The translations under genes and the position numbers were made by a program. 64,000 bases of DNA, from NCBI RefSeq assembly GCF_026967795.1, contig NZ_JAPVBH010000005.1, positions 186,771 to 250,770 on the forward strand. Direction: 5' to 3'. The DNA comes from Modestobacter sp. VKM Ac-2986. GTDB lineage: Bacteria; Actinomycetota; Actinomycetes; Mycobacteriales; Geodermatophilaceae. Below are positions 28,001 to 38,045 of this stretch, piece after piece; positions within the stretch are counted from its first letter, which is position 1; each line of letters opens with the position of its first letter. The notes beneath the pieces are model-generated. The model was given only the letters and a program-made list of their open reading frames with translations. It had not been told where the DNA came from and did no database searches.

Positions 28001-28171
28001 AAGACCGGCACCCTCGGCGGCGTCAACGACCTCGCCGGCACCGTGCTGACCGCCGACGGCCGGCTGCTCGCCTTCGCCGTCCTCGCCGACGGCACGACCG
28101 GCGGGCTGGTCGCCAGCGAGACGGCGCTGGACCGGGTGGTGGCCGCGCTGGCCGGCTGCGGCTGCCGCTGA
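25004..28171 (+). CDS. dacB: D-alanyl-D-alanine carboxypeptidase/endopeptidase DacB with very long cytoplasmic N-terminus
   Basis: Penicillin-binding protein of the S13 (DacB/PBP4) class acting on peptidoglycan outside the membrane. Catalytic motifs are S713TNK, S890DN and K1000TG. A single membrane segment at about 603-625 (VLVAALLAAVLVAAGVLLAL) anchors it. The preceding 600 residues are unusual: an acidic Asp/Glu/Pro region to about 265, a His/Asp-rich patch at about 269-345, then an Ala/Arg/Glu-rich coiled coil at about 366-566 and a basic stretch. Typical family members are near 450-550 residues. The GTG at 25004 has no good ribosome site, so the exact start is uncertain, but the frame is clearly coding. 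Confidence 0.85.
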   Translation: MEEISSGPRDEPADVTRSGVDGTVPESAVTSPAQVAAPVDPGPQDGGTPAADPSPPTPDVLPAGATAAGAGSADGVSQPVDDVDSTGEPTTGEPSDAPVEGADTVDAPAGDLPGEDTSPDDGPDEGARSDEVLADDADPDDVLADGVPEDEEAATGVPDAAAEDLTGVDLTAEDARAQVLPAQDVRGEDTPVDDVPVEVAPAEPAATPEDVAGDATAGEPAAEQDPSAGPAAAEDTSADVGFTQVPEGEAGAIGSATSAVEQPEAAPLVSDHEVHDHDVYGDHEHDFYGDDDGHDVHGAGPDGLDRASAEPVGHEPVEHEPVQHGHLEHGHLEHGHDEHESPASASLADAVPPAVDPVPPEDPEETARRAAAAAQAAADLAAVKEWAARRAAGQADAEQAAAEQAAADETVPDEAELARRAAAQAAADLAAVREWAAQRAAEEQAAAAQAAAERAAVERIEAGRRAAERDAEDRAAAAQAAAAQAEVDRLAAERAAAQQAESERAAAAAEQAARERENADRLAAEQLAARRAAQEQAAADQAAAEQAAAGQAAAGRAARRTRQAARSVPAPRPAERGATAAPARGRRRAGAAAAGGRGRRARVLVAALLAAVLVAAGVLLALEFTGGRGSGPAAPQAEPVPDAVLPELTGPQPVLAALASTAPVPDPAALSATLSPLLDAPALGSGLSAQVVDVATGQVLLDRDAVDPSTPASTNKLLTSLAALTTLEPTDTIPTTVVAGGAPGEVVLVGGGDPTLSTTVPSADYPGAATVADLAAQVQAALGGAPVIRVVVDTSLFTGPETAPGWGPGDAPSTYAAPVTAAAVDGARVRPGRDPRSGDPATDAGAALAAALGAPDVSVEPGTAPAGARTLGRVESAPVSRLVEQALTASDNLLAETLARQVALRRGLPASFEGGAQAVTAALAEAGLDTTGVSLADGSGLSGDDRVPARLLVDVLRGAAAGSIPGVDALLSGLPVAGYDGTLAERSADGAGAPAAVRAKTGTLGGVNDLAGTVLTADGRLLAFAVLADGTTGGLVASETALDRVVAALAGCGCR
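25918..26024 (+). repeat. Degenerate tandem repeats coding for His/Glu-rich units
   Basis: Within dacB, units such as GAGCCGGTCGAGCAC/GAGCCGGTCCAGCAC and CACCTCGAGCACGGA recur, coding for HEPVEHEPVQHGHLEHGHLEHGHDEHE in pieces. The DNA-level similarity indicates recent tandem duplication. Confidence 0.7.
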
Positions 28172-28210
28172 CGGGGCGCCGGGCACAGGTCCGGTGGGTA
28201 CGGTCGGACC

Positions 28211-29305
28211 ATGAGCCGCCCCTCGTCCCTGGTCGACTGGGACCTCGCCGGGCGCACCGCCCGCCGCCTGGTGAAGCCCGGTCCGCAGACCACCCGCACC
28301 GAGGCCACCGCGGTCGTCGCCGAGCTGCACCGCGCCGCCGCCACCGCCGTCGCGCACGTCGAGGGGCTGACCGGCCTCCGCCCGGTGCCCGGTGGCCCGC
28401 AGCCCACCGTCGCCGTCGTCGACCGCCCCGGCTGGGTCGACGCCAACACCGCCGGCATGAGCGCCCTGCTCGACCCGCTGGCCGCCGGCATCCAGGCCGC
28501 CACCGGCAAGACGCCCGGCGCCCTGGCCACCGCGGTCGGCTCCCGGGTCACCGGCGCGCAGGCCGGCGGCGTCCTGGCCTTCCTGTGCTCCCGGGTGCTG
28601 GGCCAGTACGAGGTGTTCGGCAGCGGCGGCCGCCTGCTGCTGGTCGCCCCCAACATCGTCGAGACCGAGCGTCGGCTCGGCGTCGACCCCACCGACTTCC
28701 GGCTCTGGGTCTGCCTGCACGAGGCCACCCACCAGCTGCAGTTCACCGCCGTCCCGTGGCTGCGCGGCTACCTCGAGGAGCAGATGACGCTCTTCGCCGA
28801 GGCCACCGACCTGGACTCCGACGTCCTGCTCGACCGGCTGCAGGAGGTCCTGCGCAGCGTCGTCGGCGCCGTGCGCGGCAGCGAGACCGACGCCGACGCG
28901 CCGCAGGGGCTGATGGCGCTGGTCACCCACCCCGAGCAGCGCGCCGTGCTCGACCGGATCACCGCGGTGATGAGCCTGGTCGAGGGGCACGCCGAGTACG
29001 TGATGGACAACGTCGGGCCGGACGTCGTCCCGTCGGTGCGCGTGCTGCGCAAGCGCTTCGCCCAGCGCCGCAAGGGCCGCAGCCCGCTGGACCGGGTGCT
29101 GCGCCGGCTGCTGGGCCTGGAGCAGAAGATGCAGCAGTACGCCGACGGCCGGGTGTTCGTCGCCGGCGTGGTCGACCTGGTCGGCATGGACGGGTTCAAC
29201 CAGGTGTGGGCGGAGCCTGCGAACCTCCCGTACCGCGACGAGCTCACCGAGCCCGCCCGCTGGGTCACCCGGGTGCTGGAGACCCGGCCGGCCTTCCCGG
29301 GCTGA
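28211..29305 (+). CDS. Zinc-dependent metalloprotease, zincin-like family
   Basis: 364-residue actinobacterial protein of the Rv3626c type. The zinc motif is H170EATH174, and a third ligand candidate is Glu258 in EGHAEYVMDNVGP. The N-terminus SRPSSLVDWDLAGRTARRLV is characteristic. There is no signal peptide, so the protein is cytoplasmic or peripheral. It lies between dacB and tilS as in M. tuberculosis. Its substrate is unknown. Confidence 0.85.
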   Translation: MSRPSSLVDWDLAGRTARRLVKPGPQTTRTEATAVVAELHRAAATAVAHVEGLTGLRPVPGGPQPTVAVVDRPGWVDANTAGMSALLDPLAAGIQAATGKTPGALATAVGSRVTGAQAGGVLAFLCSRVLGQYEVFGSGGRLLLVAPNIVETERRLGVDPTDFRLWVCLHEATHQLQFTAVPWLRGYLEEQMTLFAEATDLDSDVLLDRLQEVLRSVVGAVRGSETDADAPQGLMALVTHPEQRAVLDRITAVMSLVEGHAEYVMDNVGPDVVPSVRVLRKRFAQRRKGRSPLDRVLRRLLGLEQKMQQYADGRVFVAGVVDLVGMDGFNQVWAEPANLPYRDELTEPARWVTRVLETRPAFPG

Positions 29306-29320
29306 CCGCACCCCGACTTG

Positions 29321-30334
29321 ATGGCCGGTCCCGACCCCGCCGTCGCCGCGCTGCGCAGCGCCGTCCGGCCGGGCCTGGCCGCGACCACCGGCCCGGTCCT
29401 GGTGGCCTGCAGCGGGGGAGCGGACTCCGTCGCCCTGGCGGCGGCGCTGGCCTTCGAGGCGCCCCGCGCCGGGCGGGCGGTCGGTGCGGTGACCGTCGAC
29501 CACGGGCTGCAGACCGGTTCGGCGGACCAGGCGCACCGCACCGCGGAGCTGCTCCGGTCGCTGCGGTTGTCGCCGGTGCTCGTGGTGCCGGTGACCGTCG
29601 GCGCCGCCGGTGGACCCGAGGGCGCCGCCCGGGACGCCCGGTCGGCCGCCCTGTCCGCAGCGGCCCGGCAGCACGGGGCGACGGTCGCGCTGGGTCACAC
29701 GCTCGACGACCAGGCCGAGACGGTGCTGCTCGGGCTCGCCCGCGGGTCCGGGCCCCGGTCGGTGGCCGGCATGGTCGAGCACCGCCCGCCGTTCTGGCGC
29801 CCGCTGCTGGGCCTGCGCCGGGAGACCACCCGCGCCGCGTGCGACGCCCAGCAGCTGCCCGTCTGGGACGACCCGTGGAACACCGACCCGGCCTACACCC
29901 GGGTGCGGCTGCGCAGCGAGGTCCTGCCGCTGCTCGAGGAGGTGCTCGGCGGCGGCGTCGCCCCGGCGCTGGGCCGCACCGCGGCGATGCTCCGGGAGGA
30001 CCTGGACGCCCTCGACGCCCTGGCCGCCACCGAGCTGGACGCCGTGCAGGGCCCGGACGGCGCGCTGCCGGCCGGGCCGCTGACCGCGCTGCCCGCCGCC
30101 CTGCGCCGGCGGGTGCTGCGCGGCTGGCTGCACCGGTCCGGCGTCCGGGACCTGCAGGCGGTGCACCTGGCCGCCGTCGACGCCCTCCTCACCCGCTGGA
30201 GGGGGCAGGGGCAGGCGGACCTGCCGGGCGGTACGGGGGTGGTCAGGACGTCTGGCAGGCTGGTGGTGGTGCAGCGCGGCGCCACCCGCCCGTCGCCCCA
30301 CCCCACCACCGCCGTCCCCCCTGAGGAGCCCTGA
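29321..30334 (+). CDS. tilS: tRNA(Ile)-lysidine synthase
   Basis: N-type ATP pyrophosphatase that converts C34 of the CAU-anticodon tRNA-Ile to lysidine. The PP-loop CSGGADS is at residues 30-36, VTVDHGLQ and [20 protein letters not shown] are the conserved blocks, and [13 protein letters not shown] follows. The ATG at 29321 is used; a TTG immediately before it is less likely. The 337 residues correspond to a TilS with a shortened C-terminal domain, common in actinobacteria. hpt follows after 4 bp. Confidence 0.93.
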   Translation: MAGPDPAVAALRSAVRPGLAATTGPVLVACSGGADSVALAAALAFEAPRAGRAVGAVTVDHGLQTGSADQAHRTAELLRSLRLSPVLVVPVTVGAAGGPEGAARDARSAALSAAARQHGATVALGHTLDDQAETVLLGLARGSGPRSVAGMVEHRPPFWRPLLGLRRETTRAACDAQQLPVWDDPWNTDPAYTRVRLRSEVLPLLEEVLGGGVAPALGRTAAMLREDLDALDALAATELDAVQGPDGALPAGPLTALPAALRRRVLRGWLHRSGVRDLQAVHLAAVDALLTRWRGQGQADLPGGTGVVRTSGRLVVVQRGATRPSPHPTTAVPPEEP

Positions 30335-30338
30335 GCCC

Positions 30339-30938
30339 GTGACCGAGCCCGCCACCCCCGCAGCGCAGGCCGCCGGACCACTGGGCCACGATCACGGCTA
30401 CGGGCCGGACATCGACCACGTGCTGCTGAGCGAGGCGCAGATCCAGGAGAAGATCACCGAGCTCGCCGCGCAGGTGGCCGTGGACTACGCCGGCCGTGAG
30501 GTGCTGCTGGTCGGCGTCCTCAAGGGCGCGGTGCTGTTCATGTCGGACTTCGCCCGCACGCTGCAGCTGCCCACGCAGATGGAGTTCATGGCGGTCTCCT
30601 CCTACGGCAGCTCGACGAGCTCCTCCGGCGTCGTCCGCATCCTCAAGGACCTCGACCGCGACATCACCGGCAAGCACGTGCTGGTGCTCGAGGACATCAT
30701 CGACTCCGGGCTGACCCTGTCGTGGCTGCTGAAGAACCTGGGCGGCCGGGCGCCGGCGAGCCTGGAGGTCTGCACGCTGCTGCGCAAGCCCGACGCGGTG
30801 AAGGTCGACGTCCCGGTGAAGTACGTCGGCTTCGACATCCCCAACGAGTTCGTCGTCGGCTACGGCCTGGACTACGCCGAGCGCTACCGGGACCTGCCCT
30901 ACATCGCCACGCTCAAGCCCGAGGTCTACTCCAGCTGA
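30339..30938 (+). CDS. hpt: Hypoxanthine phosphoribosyltransferase
   Basis: Purine salvage enzyme converting hypoxanthine or guanine plus PRPP to IMP/GMP. 199 residues. The PRPP-binding motif [13 protein letters not shown] is at about 114-126, [11 protein letters not shown] is the flexible loop, and [18 protein letters not shown] is the purine-site end. GTG start, 4 bp after tilS; the tilS-hpt order just upstream of ftsH is widespread in bacteria. The stop is followed by a palindromic repeat. Confidence 0.95.
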   Translation: MTEPATPAAQAAGPLGHDHGYGPDIDHVLLSEAQIQEKITELAAQVAVDYAGREVLLVGVLKGAVLFMSDFARTLQLPTQMEFMAVSSYGSSTSSSGVVRILKDLDRDITGKHVLVLEDIIDSGLTLSWLLKNLGGRAPASLEVCTLLRKPDAVKVDVPVKYVGFDIPNEFVVGYGLDYAERYRDLPYIATLKPEVYSS

Positions 30939-30939
30939 C

Positions 30940-30998
30940 GGAGGACCCCGCTGCCCCCCACCCCTCGCGAGCTCGGGGCGGGACCCTGCAGCGGGGCC
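30940..30998 (+). repeat. Stop-codon-linked palindromic repeat, copy 2
   Basis: One base after the hpt TGA: GGAGGACCCCGCTGCC, then CACCCCTCGCGAGCTCGGGG, then the closing arm CTGCAGCGGGGCC. It has the same layout as copy 1. It separates hpt from ftsH and may act as a terminator or RNA-stabilising hairpin. Confidence 0.85.
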
Positions 30999-31161
30999 GG
31001 GGCGGTGCGCACGCAGCTGTCTCACAGGTCACGCGGTGTACCGTCGACCCAACGACGTCGCCCTGCCGCGGGGTGCCACCCGGGGTCGCGGGCCGCGTCC
31101 TGCGACGATCAGGAGGGTCGACGGGCAAGGCCGGGCTCGCCCCGGTGCCCGGACACGGTGT

Positions 31162-33167
<2,006 letters not shown>

Positions 33168-33171
<4 letters not shown>

Positions 33172-33839
33172 CCGCCGGACCCGGGGGAGCAGGTCAGGGC
33201 GGTACGCCGCAGGTCGACGGCCTCGGCCTGGACCCGGTGACCGGTGACCCGGTCGCCGACCTGGCCGAGGGCCGGTTCGACGCCCCCCGGATTGAGGCCG
33301 CCGTCCGCGAGATCCTGCTCGCGATCGGTGAGGACCCCGACCGCCCGGGGCTGGCCGACACCCCGGCGCGGGTCGCCCGCGCGTACGCGGAGACCTTCGC
33401 CGGGCTGTCGCAGGACCCCGTCGACGTGCTCGCCACGACCTTCGACGAGGGTCATGACGAGCTCGTGCTGGTGCGCGACATCCCGGTCTACTCGACCTGC
33501 GAGCACCACCTGGTGCCCTTCCACGGCAAGGCGCACGTCGGCTACATCCCCGGCGCCGACGGCCGGGTGACCGGGCTGTCCAAGCTGGCCCGGCTGGTCG
33601 AGGTCTACGCCCGGCGCCCCCAGGTGCAGGAGCGGATGACCCGGCAGGTCGCGGACTCGCTGTTCGAGGTGCTCAAGCCGATGGGCGTCATCGTCGTGGT
33701 CGAGGCCGAGCACCTGTGCATGGCGATGCGCGGCGTGCGCAAGCCCGGCACGACCACGGTGACCTCCGCGGTGCGCGGTGCCTTCCGGGACAACGCGGTG
33801 ACCCGTGGCGAGGCCATGAGCCTCATCCTGGGCCGGTGA
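33168..33839 (+). CDS. folE: GTP cyclohydrolase I
   Basis: Converts GTP to 7,8-dihydroneopterin triphosphate, the first step of folate synthesis. 223 residues from a GTG overlapping the ftsH stop. Zinc and active-site residues are in [21 protein letters not shown] and [14 protein letters not shown]. The first 45 residues are a Gly-rich leader, with the domain starting near [18 protein letters not shown]. First gene of the overlapping folE-folP-folB-folK cluster. Confidence 0.95.
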
Positions 33840-34699
33840 CCGGACCCGTCCCGCTGCCCCGCCCGCAGCGCTGCCTGGTCATGGGCGTCCTGAACGTCAC
33901 CCCGGACTCCTTCTCCGACGGCGGCACGTTCGCCGACCCGGCCGTGGCGGTCGAGCACGGGCTGCGGATGCACGCCGCCGGTGCGGACTACGTGGACGTG
34001 GGCGGGGAGTCGACCCGCCCCGGTGCCGACCGGGTGGACGCCGACGAGGAGTGCCGCCGGGTCGTGCCGGTGGTCCGCGAGCTGGTGGCCGCCGGTGTGC
34101 GGGTCAGCGTCGACACCACGCGTGCGGAGGTGGCGGCCGCCGCGCTGGAGGCCGGTGCGGCGCTGGTCAACGACGTCAGCGGCGGGCTGGCCGACGAGGG
34201 CATGGCCCGGCTGGTCGCCGAGGCCGGCGTGCCGTGGGTGCTCATGCACTGGCGCGGACACAGCCGGGAGATGCAGGCCGCGGCCCGCTACGGCGACGTC
34301 GTCACCGAGGTCGCCGCCGAGCTCACCGCCCGGGTGGAGGACGTCGTGGCCGCCGGGGTCGACCCCGCGCAGCTGGTGCTGGACCCGGGGCTGGGCTTCG
34401 CGAAGAACGCCGAGCACAACTGGGCGCTGCTGGCGGGGCTGGACCGGCTCGTCGGGCTCGGGCTGCCGGTCCTCGTCGGGGCCTCCCGCAAGACCTTCCT
34501 CGGGCGGCTGCTGGCCGACCCCGACGGCACGGTGCGCCCGGTCGAGGGCCGGGAGGCCGCCACCGTGGCGATCTCGGTGCTCGCCGCGCAGGCCGGGGCC
34601 TGGGGAGTGCGCGTGCACGACCCGCTGCAGTCGCTGGACGCCATCGCCACCGTGGACGCCGTGCGCGCCGCCCGAACCGCAGGAGGAACCCGTGGCTGA
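33836..34699 (+). CDS. folP: Dihydropteroate synthase
   Basis: Condenses p-aminobenzoate with dihydropterin pyrophosphate and is the sulfonamide target. 287 residues. Signatures are [29 protein letters not shown], and the late [15 protein letters not shown] start overlaps the folE stop (GTGA). Its last codons contain AGGAGG, the ribosome site for folB, whose GTG begins 8 bp before the folP stop. Confidence 0.95.
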   Translation: MTGPVPLPRPQRCLVMGVLNVTPDSFSDGGTFADPAVAVEHGLRMHAAGADYVDVGGESTRPGADRVDADEECRRVVPVVRELVAAGVRVSVDTTRAEVAAAALEAGAALVNDVSGGLADEGMARLVAEAGVPWVLMHWRGHSREMQAAARYGDVVTEVAAELTARVEDVVAAGVDPAQLVLDPGLGFAKNAEHNWALLAGLDRLVGLGLPVLVGASRKTFLGRLLADPDGTVRPVEGREAATVAISVLAAQAGAWGVRVHDPLQSLDAIATVDAVRAARTAGGTRG

Positions 34700-35120
34700 C
34701 GAAGGACCCCGTCCCCCTCACCCCTCGCAGGCTCGGCGCGAGCCTCTGGACGGGGCCGTGCCCGACCGGATCACCGTGCACGGGCTCACCGGCCACGGCT
34801 TCCACGGCGTCTACCCGACCGAGCGCGAGCACGGCCAGACCTTCCGGGTCGACGCGGCGCTGGAGCTGGACACCGCGCCGGCTGCGGCCACCGACGACCT
34901 GGCCCGCACGGTCAACTACGCCGAGCTGGCCCAGGCGCTGCACGCGGTGCTGGTCGGCGAGCCGGTCGACCTGCTGGAGACCCTCGCCCAGCGGCTGGCC
35001 GACCTGTGCCTGGCCGACCCGCTGGTGCAGGCCGTGGAGATCACCGTGCACAAGCCCGACGCCGACCTCGGCGTGCCCGCCGACGACGTCACGGTGGCGA
35101 TCCGCCGCACCCGGCCGTGA
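34692..35120 (+). CDS. folB: Dihydroneopterin aldolase with repeat-encoded N-terminal extension
   Basis: Cleaves 7,8-dihydroneopterin to 6-hydroxymethyl-dihydropterin. The conserved domain starts at DRITVHGLTGHGFHGVYPTE and includes VNYAELAQAL and ETLAQRLADLCL. The best ribosome site (AGGAGG, 5 nt spacing) serves the GTG at 34692, giving 142 residues. Codons 4-22 of that reading (EGPRPPHPSQARREPLDGA) are encoded by a palindromic repeat, copy 3, not by FolB sequence. An alternative GTG at 34758 lies at the repeat's far edge and would give a standard 120-residue enzyme with the repeat as leader. Which start is used is open. Confidence 0.92.
   Translation: MADEGPRPPHPSQARREPLDGAVPDRITVHGLTGHGFHGVYPTEREHGQTFRVDAALELDTAPAAATDDLARTVNYAELAQALHAVLVGEPVDLLETLAQRLADLCLADPLVQAVEITVHKPDADLGVPADDVTVAIRRTRP
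34701..34758 (+). repeat. Stop-codon-linked palindromic repeat, copy 3 (inside folB frame)
   Basis: One base after the folP TGA: GAAGGACCCCGTCCCC, then CACCCCTCGCAGGCTCGGCG, then the closing arm TGGACGGGGCCG. It is nearly identical to copy 1. Because folB starts just before the folP stop, the element lies in the folB reading frame and is open through all its codons. Confidence 0.85.
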
Positions 35121-35608
35121 CCACCGCCGTCCTGTCCCTCGGCGGCAACCTCGGCGACCGGTCGGCGACGCTGCACACGGCGCTGTCCGCGCTGGCCGGC
35201 CACGGGCTGGTCGCCGCCTCCGGGCTGTACGAGACCCCGCCGTGGGGGCCGGTCGAGCAGCCGCCGTACCTCAACGCGGTCGCCGTCCTGACCGGCGACC
35301 GGGACGCCGCGGGGTGGCTGGCCCTGGCCCACGAGCTGGAACGGGCGGCCGGGCGCACCCGGGAGGTGCGCTGGGGCGCGCGCACCCTGGACGTCGACGT
35401 CGTCACCGTCACCGCGGACGACGGCACACCGGTGCACTCGGACGACCCGGACCTGCTGCTGCCGCACCCGCGGGCTGCCGAGCGCGCCTTCGTCCTGGTG
35501 CCGTGGCTGGCCCTCGACCCGGCGGCGACGCTGCCCGGCCACGGCCCGGTCGCCGACCTGGTGGCCGCGCTGCCGCTCGCGGACGTGGCCGCCGTGGTCC
35601 CGGCGTGA
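35117..35608 (+). CDS. folK: 6-hydroxymethyl-dihydropterin pyrophosphokinase
   Basis: Transfers pyrophosphate from ATP to hydroxymethyl-dihydropterin, giving the FolP substrate. 163 residues. Motifs: LSLGGNLGDR at the start, LYETPPWGPVEQPPYLNAV, RWGARTLDVDVV (the metal-binding Asp pair) and LPHPRAAERAFVLVPW. GTG start overlaps the folB stop by 4 bp. Confidence 0.95.
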   Translation: MTTAVLSLGGNLGDRSATLHTALSALAGHGLVAASGLYETPPWGPVEQPPYLNAVAVLTGDRDAAGWLALAHELERAAGRTREVRWGARTLDVDVVTVTADDGTPVHSDDPDLLLPHPRAAERAFVLVPWLALDPAATLPGHGPVADLVAALPLADVAAVVPA

Positions 35609-36090
35609 ACCCGGTCAGCCGTCGCGACCTGGTCGCCCTGGCCCTCGGTCTGGCCGTCGCCAGCTGGCTCGTCGTACGGGCCGCCTACGGCGACCTCCCC
35701 GCGCTGCGCTGGTGGCTGCCGGTCCCCGTCGGGCTGCTCGCCCTGGCCGAGGCCGGTGCCGCCCGCACCCTGGGCGCCCGGCTGCCGGCCCAGCGCGACC
35801 GGCGTCCGATCCCGGGCGGCGGACCGGTCGAGCCGCTGCTGGTCGCCCGGCTGGTGGTGCTCGCCCAGGCCAGCGCCTACGTCGGCGCGGTCCTCGCCGG
35901 CTGCTGGGCCGGGGTCCTGCTGCACACCGTCCCCGCGCTCGACCAGCTCACCGCCGCCCGCGGCGACACCGGCACCGCGGTGCTCGGCGTCGTCCTCGCC
36001 CTCGCGCTGACCGTCGCGGCGCTGTGGCTGGAGCACGTCACCAAGATCCCGCTGGACGACGACGACGGGCCGGCCGGCGCCCGCACGTAG
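35605..36090 (+). CDS. DUF3180 membrane protein
   Basis: 161-residue actinobacterial membrane protein (Rv3605c family) with about four hydrophobic segments: VALALGLAVASWLVV, LRWWLPVPVGLLALAEAG, VLAQASAYVGAVLAGCWAGVLL and AVLGVVLALALTVAALWLE. The pair GGGPVEPLLVARLVVLAQASAY is the conserved centre. GTG start overlaps folK. Its function is unknown; it is always found after the fol genes in the relatives I recall. Confidence 0.88.
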   Translation: MNPVSRRDLVALALGLAVASWLVVRAAYGDLPALRWWLPVPVGLLALAEAGAARTLGARLPAQRDRRPIPGGGPVEPLLVARLVVLAQASAYVGAVLAGCWAGVLLHTVPALDQLTAARGDTGTAVLGVVLALALTVAALWLEHVTKIPLDDDDGPAGART

Positions 36091-36092
36091 TT

Positions 36093-36151
36093 GGAGGACC
36101 CCCGTGCCCCCCACCGCTCGCGAGCTCGCGGCGGGCCCGTGCACGGGGGCC
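36093..36151 (+). repeat. Stop-codon-linked palindromic repeat, copy 4 (between two convergent stops)
   Basis: Two bases after the DUF3180 TAG: GGAGGACCCCCGTGCC, then CCACCGCTCGCGAGCTCGCG, then the arm CCCGTGCACGGGGGCC. The far edge runs into CTAG, the stop of the convergent ABC ATPase gene, so the element fills the whole intergenic space. This copy has the most regular outer stem (GGACCCCCGTGC with GCACGGGGGCC). Confidence 0.85.
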
Positions 36152-37329
36152 TAGACGGCGCCGGCGGTCTCCGGGACGGTGCCCTCGACGGAGCGGCGCA
36201 GGGCCGCGTGCAGGGACTCGGGGGTGAGGACACCGCAGAAGCGGTCGCCGTCGAGCACCGCGACCCAGCCGGCCTCCAGCTGCAGCATCGTGGAGAACGC
36301 CGTCTTGAGCGTGGCGTCGATGGGCACCCAGGCCTCCATCCGCTTGCAGGCCTCCCGCACCGTGCCCGGGCCCGCGGCGCGCTCGGCGGAGATCCAGCCG
36401 TGCAGCGCCTGGTGGTCGTCGAGCACGACCGCCCAGCGGGCCCCGGCGCGCAGCAGCGCCGCCCGCGCGTCGGCCAGGCCGTCGTCGACGTGCACCACCG
36501 GCGGCTGCTCGAGGTCGGCCATGTCGATGCCGGTGACCGCGAGCCGCTTCAGCCCGCGGTCGGCGCCGACGAAGTCGGCCACGAACGGGGTGGCGGGGGA
36601 GCCCAGCAGCTCGGCGGGCGCAGCGAACTGCTCGACCTTGCCGCCGGTGCTCATGACCGCGATCCGGTCACCGAGGCGCACGGCCTCCTCGATGTCGTGG
36701 GTGACGAAGACGATCGTCTTGCGCACGGTGTCCTGCAGCCGCAGGAACTCCGTCTGGAGGCGCTCGCGCACGATCGGGTCGACGGCGGAGAACGGCTCGT
36801 CCATCAGCAGGACGGCGGGGTCGGCGGCCAGCGCGCGGGCCACGCCGGCGCGCTGGCGCTGTCCACCGGAGAGCTGGTGGGGGTAGCGGTCCCCGAAGGT
36901 CGCCGGGTCCAGGCCCACCAGCTCCAGCAGCTCCTCGACCCGGTCGGCGGTGCGCCGCTTGTCCCAGCCCAGCAGCCGCGGGACGGTGCCGACGTTGCGG
37001 CGCACGGTCTGGTGCGGGAACAGCCCGACGTTCTGGATGACGTACCCGATCCGCCGGCGCAGCTCCACCGGGTCGACCCGGGTCACGTCGTCCTCGCCCA
37101 GCAGGATGCGGCCGGTGGTCGGCTCGATGATCCGGTTGATCATCTTCATCGTGGTCGTCTTGCCGCAGCCTGACGGCCCGACCAGCACGGTCAGCTCGCC
37201 CGCGGCGAAGGTCAGGTCCAGCGCGCGGACGCCGACGCTGCCGTCGGGGTAGGTCTTGCTGACCCCCTCCAGCCGGATGGCCTGGGCGGGGGACGCTGTG
37301 GTCTCGGCGGGCTTGGCACTAACGTCCAC
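36151..37329 (-). CDS. Osmoprotectant ABC transporter ATP-binding protein (OpuCA/ProV-like)
   Basis: 392-residue ATPase energising glycine betaine/choline-type uptake. Walker A GPSGCGKTT near residue 52, signature LSGGQRQRAGVARAL, Walker B VLLMDEPFSAVDP and switch VTHDIEE are intact. A C-terminal CBS-domain pair (about 270-385, VVHVDDGLADARAALLRAG and VPIDATLKTAFSTML) is typical of OpuCA, where it senses ionic strength. GTG start at 37329. It is divergent from its own permease genes over only 26 bp, unlike the usual single operon. Confidence 0.92.
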   Translation of the reverse strand: MDVSAKPAETTASPAQAIRLEGVSKTYPDGSVGVRALDLTFAAGELTVLVGPSGCGKTTTMKMINRIIEPTTGRILLGEDDVTRVDPVELRRRIGYVIQNVGLFPHQTVRRNVGTVPRLLGWDKRRTADRVEELLELVGLDPATFGDRYPHQLSGGQRQRAGVARALAADPAVLLMDEPFSAVDPIVRERLQTEFLRLQDTVRKTIVFVTHDIEEAVRLGDRIAVMSTGGKVEQFAAPAELLGSPATPFVADFVGADRGLKRLAVTGIDMADLEQPPVVHVDDGLADARAALLRAGARWAVVLDDHQALHGWISAERAAGPGTVREACKRMEAWVPIDATLKTAFSTMLQLEAGWVAVLDGDRFCGVLTPESLHAALRRSVEGTVPETAGAV

Positions 37330-37355
37330 GGCGTGGCCTTCCTGACGGGCGCCCG

Positions 37356-38045
37356 GTGCTGAGCGCGGCGGTGCTCGCTGCCGATGCGGCGCCGAACCCC
37401 TGGTTCGACCCCTCGTACGTGACGTCGAACTGGAGCACCATCCTCGCCCACCTCGGCGAGCACGTGCGGCTGACGGTCGCCGCGGTGCTCCTCGGCGCGT
37501 CGATCGCGCTGCCGCTCGCCCTGCTGGCGCGCCGCAGCCGCTGGCTGGCCGGCCCGGTGCTGGGGCTCTCGACGCTCATCTACACGATCCCGTCGCTGGC
37601 CATGTTCGCCTTCGTGGCGCCGATCACCGGGTTGTCCGCGACCACGGTGCTGATCGGCCTGGTCCTCTACTCGCTGGTCGTGCTGGTGCGGAACTTCCTC
37701 GCCGGCCTGCAGTCGGTCCCGGCCGACGTCCAGGAGGCGGCCCGCGGGATGGGCTACGGGCCGGTCCGGATGTTCTGGCAGGTCGAGCTGCCGTTGGCGC
37801 TGCCGTCGTTCATGGCCGGCATCCGGGTCGCCACGGTCTCCACCGTCGCGCTGGTCACCGTCGGGGTGATCGTCGGGCACGGCGGACTGGGCCAGCTGAT
37901 CACCGGCGGGTTCAACGCCAACTTCTACCGGGCGCAGATCGTCACCGGCGCCGTCGGCTGCGTGCTGCTGGCGCTGGTCGCGGACCTGCTGCTGGCCGGC
38001 GCCGAGCGGGCGCTGACCCCCTGGACCCGGCGGGCGCGGGCATGA
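37356..38045 (+). CDS. Osmoprotectant ABC transporter permease (OpuCB-like)
   Basis: 229-residue BPD-transport permease. Five to six membrane segments are visible, with the EAA loop VQEAARGMGYGPVRMFWQVELPLALPSFMAGIRVA (read in pieces, residues about 127-161), which contacts the ATPase. The GTG at 37356 is used; a GTG at 37371 is also possible. It overlaps the second permease gene by 4 bp. Confidence 0.9.
   Translation: MLSAAVLAADAAPNPWFDPSYVTSNWSTILAHLGEHVRLTVAAVLLGASIALPLALLARRSRWLAGPVLGLSTLIYTIPSLAMFAFVAPITGLSATTVLIGLVLYSLVVLVRNFLAGLQSVPADVQEAARGMGYGPVRMFWQVELPLALPSFMAGIRVATVSTVALVTVGVIVGHGGLGQLITGGFNANFYRAQIVTGAVGCVLLALVADLLLAGAERALTPWTRRARA

Noticed and set aside
27161-30355. 3.2-kb minus-strand frame over dacB, the metalloprotease and tilS
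   Set aside because: It mirrors three well-supported plus-strand genes and shows no recognisable motif.
31036-31161. N-terminal extension of ftsH by 42 codons
   Set aside because: Arg/Pro-rich and unlike FtsH; the membrane signal begins right after the ATG at 31162.
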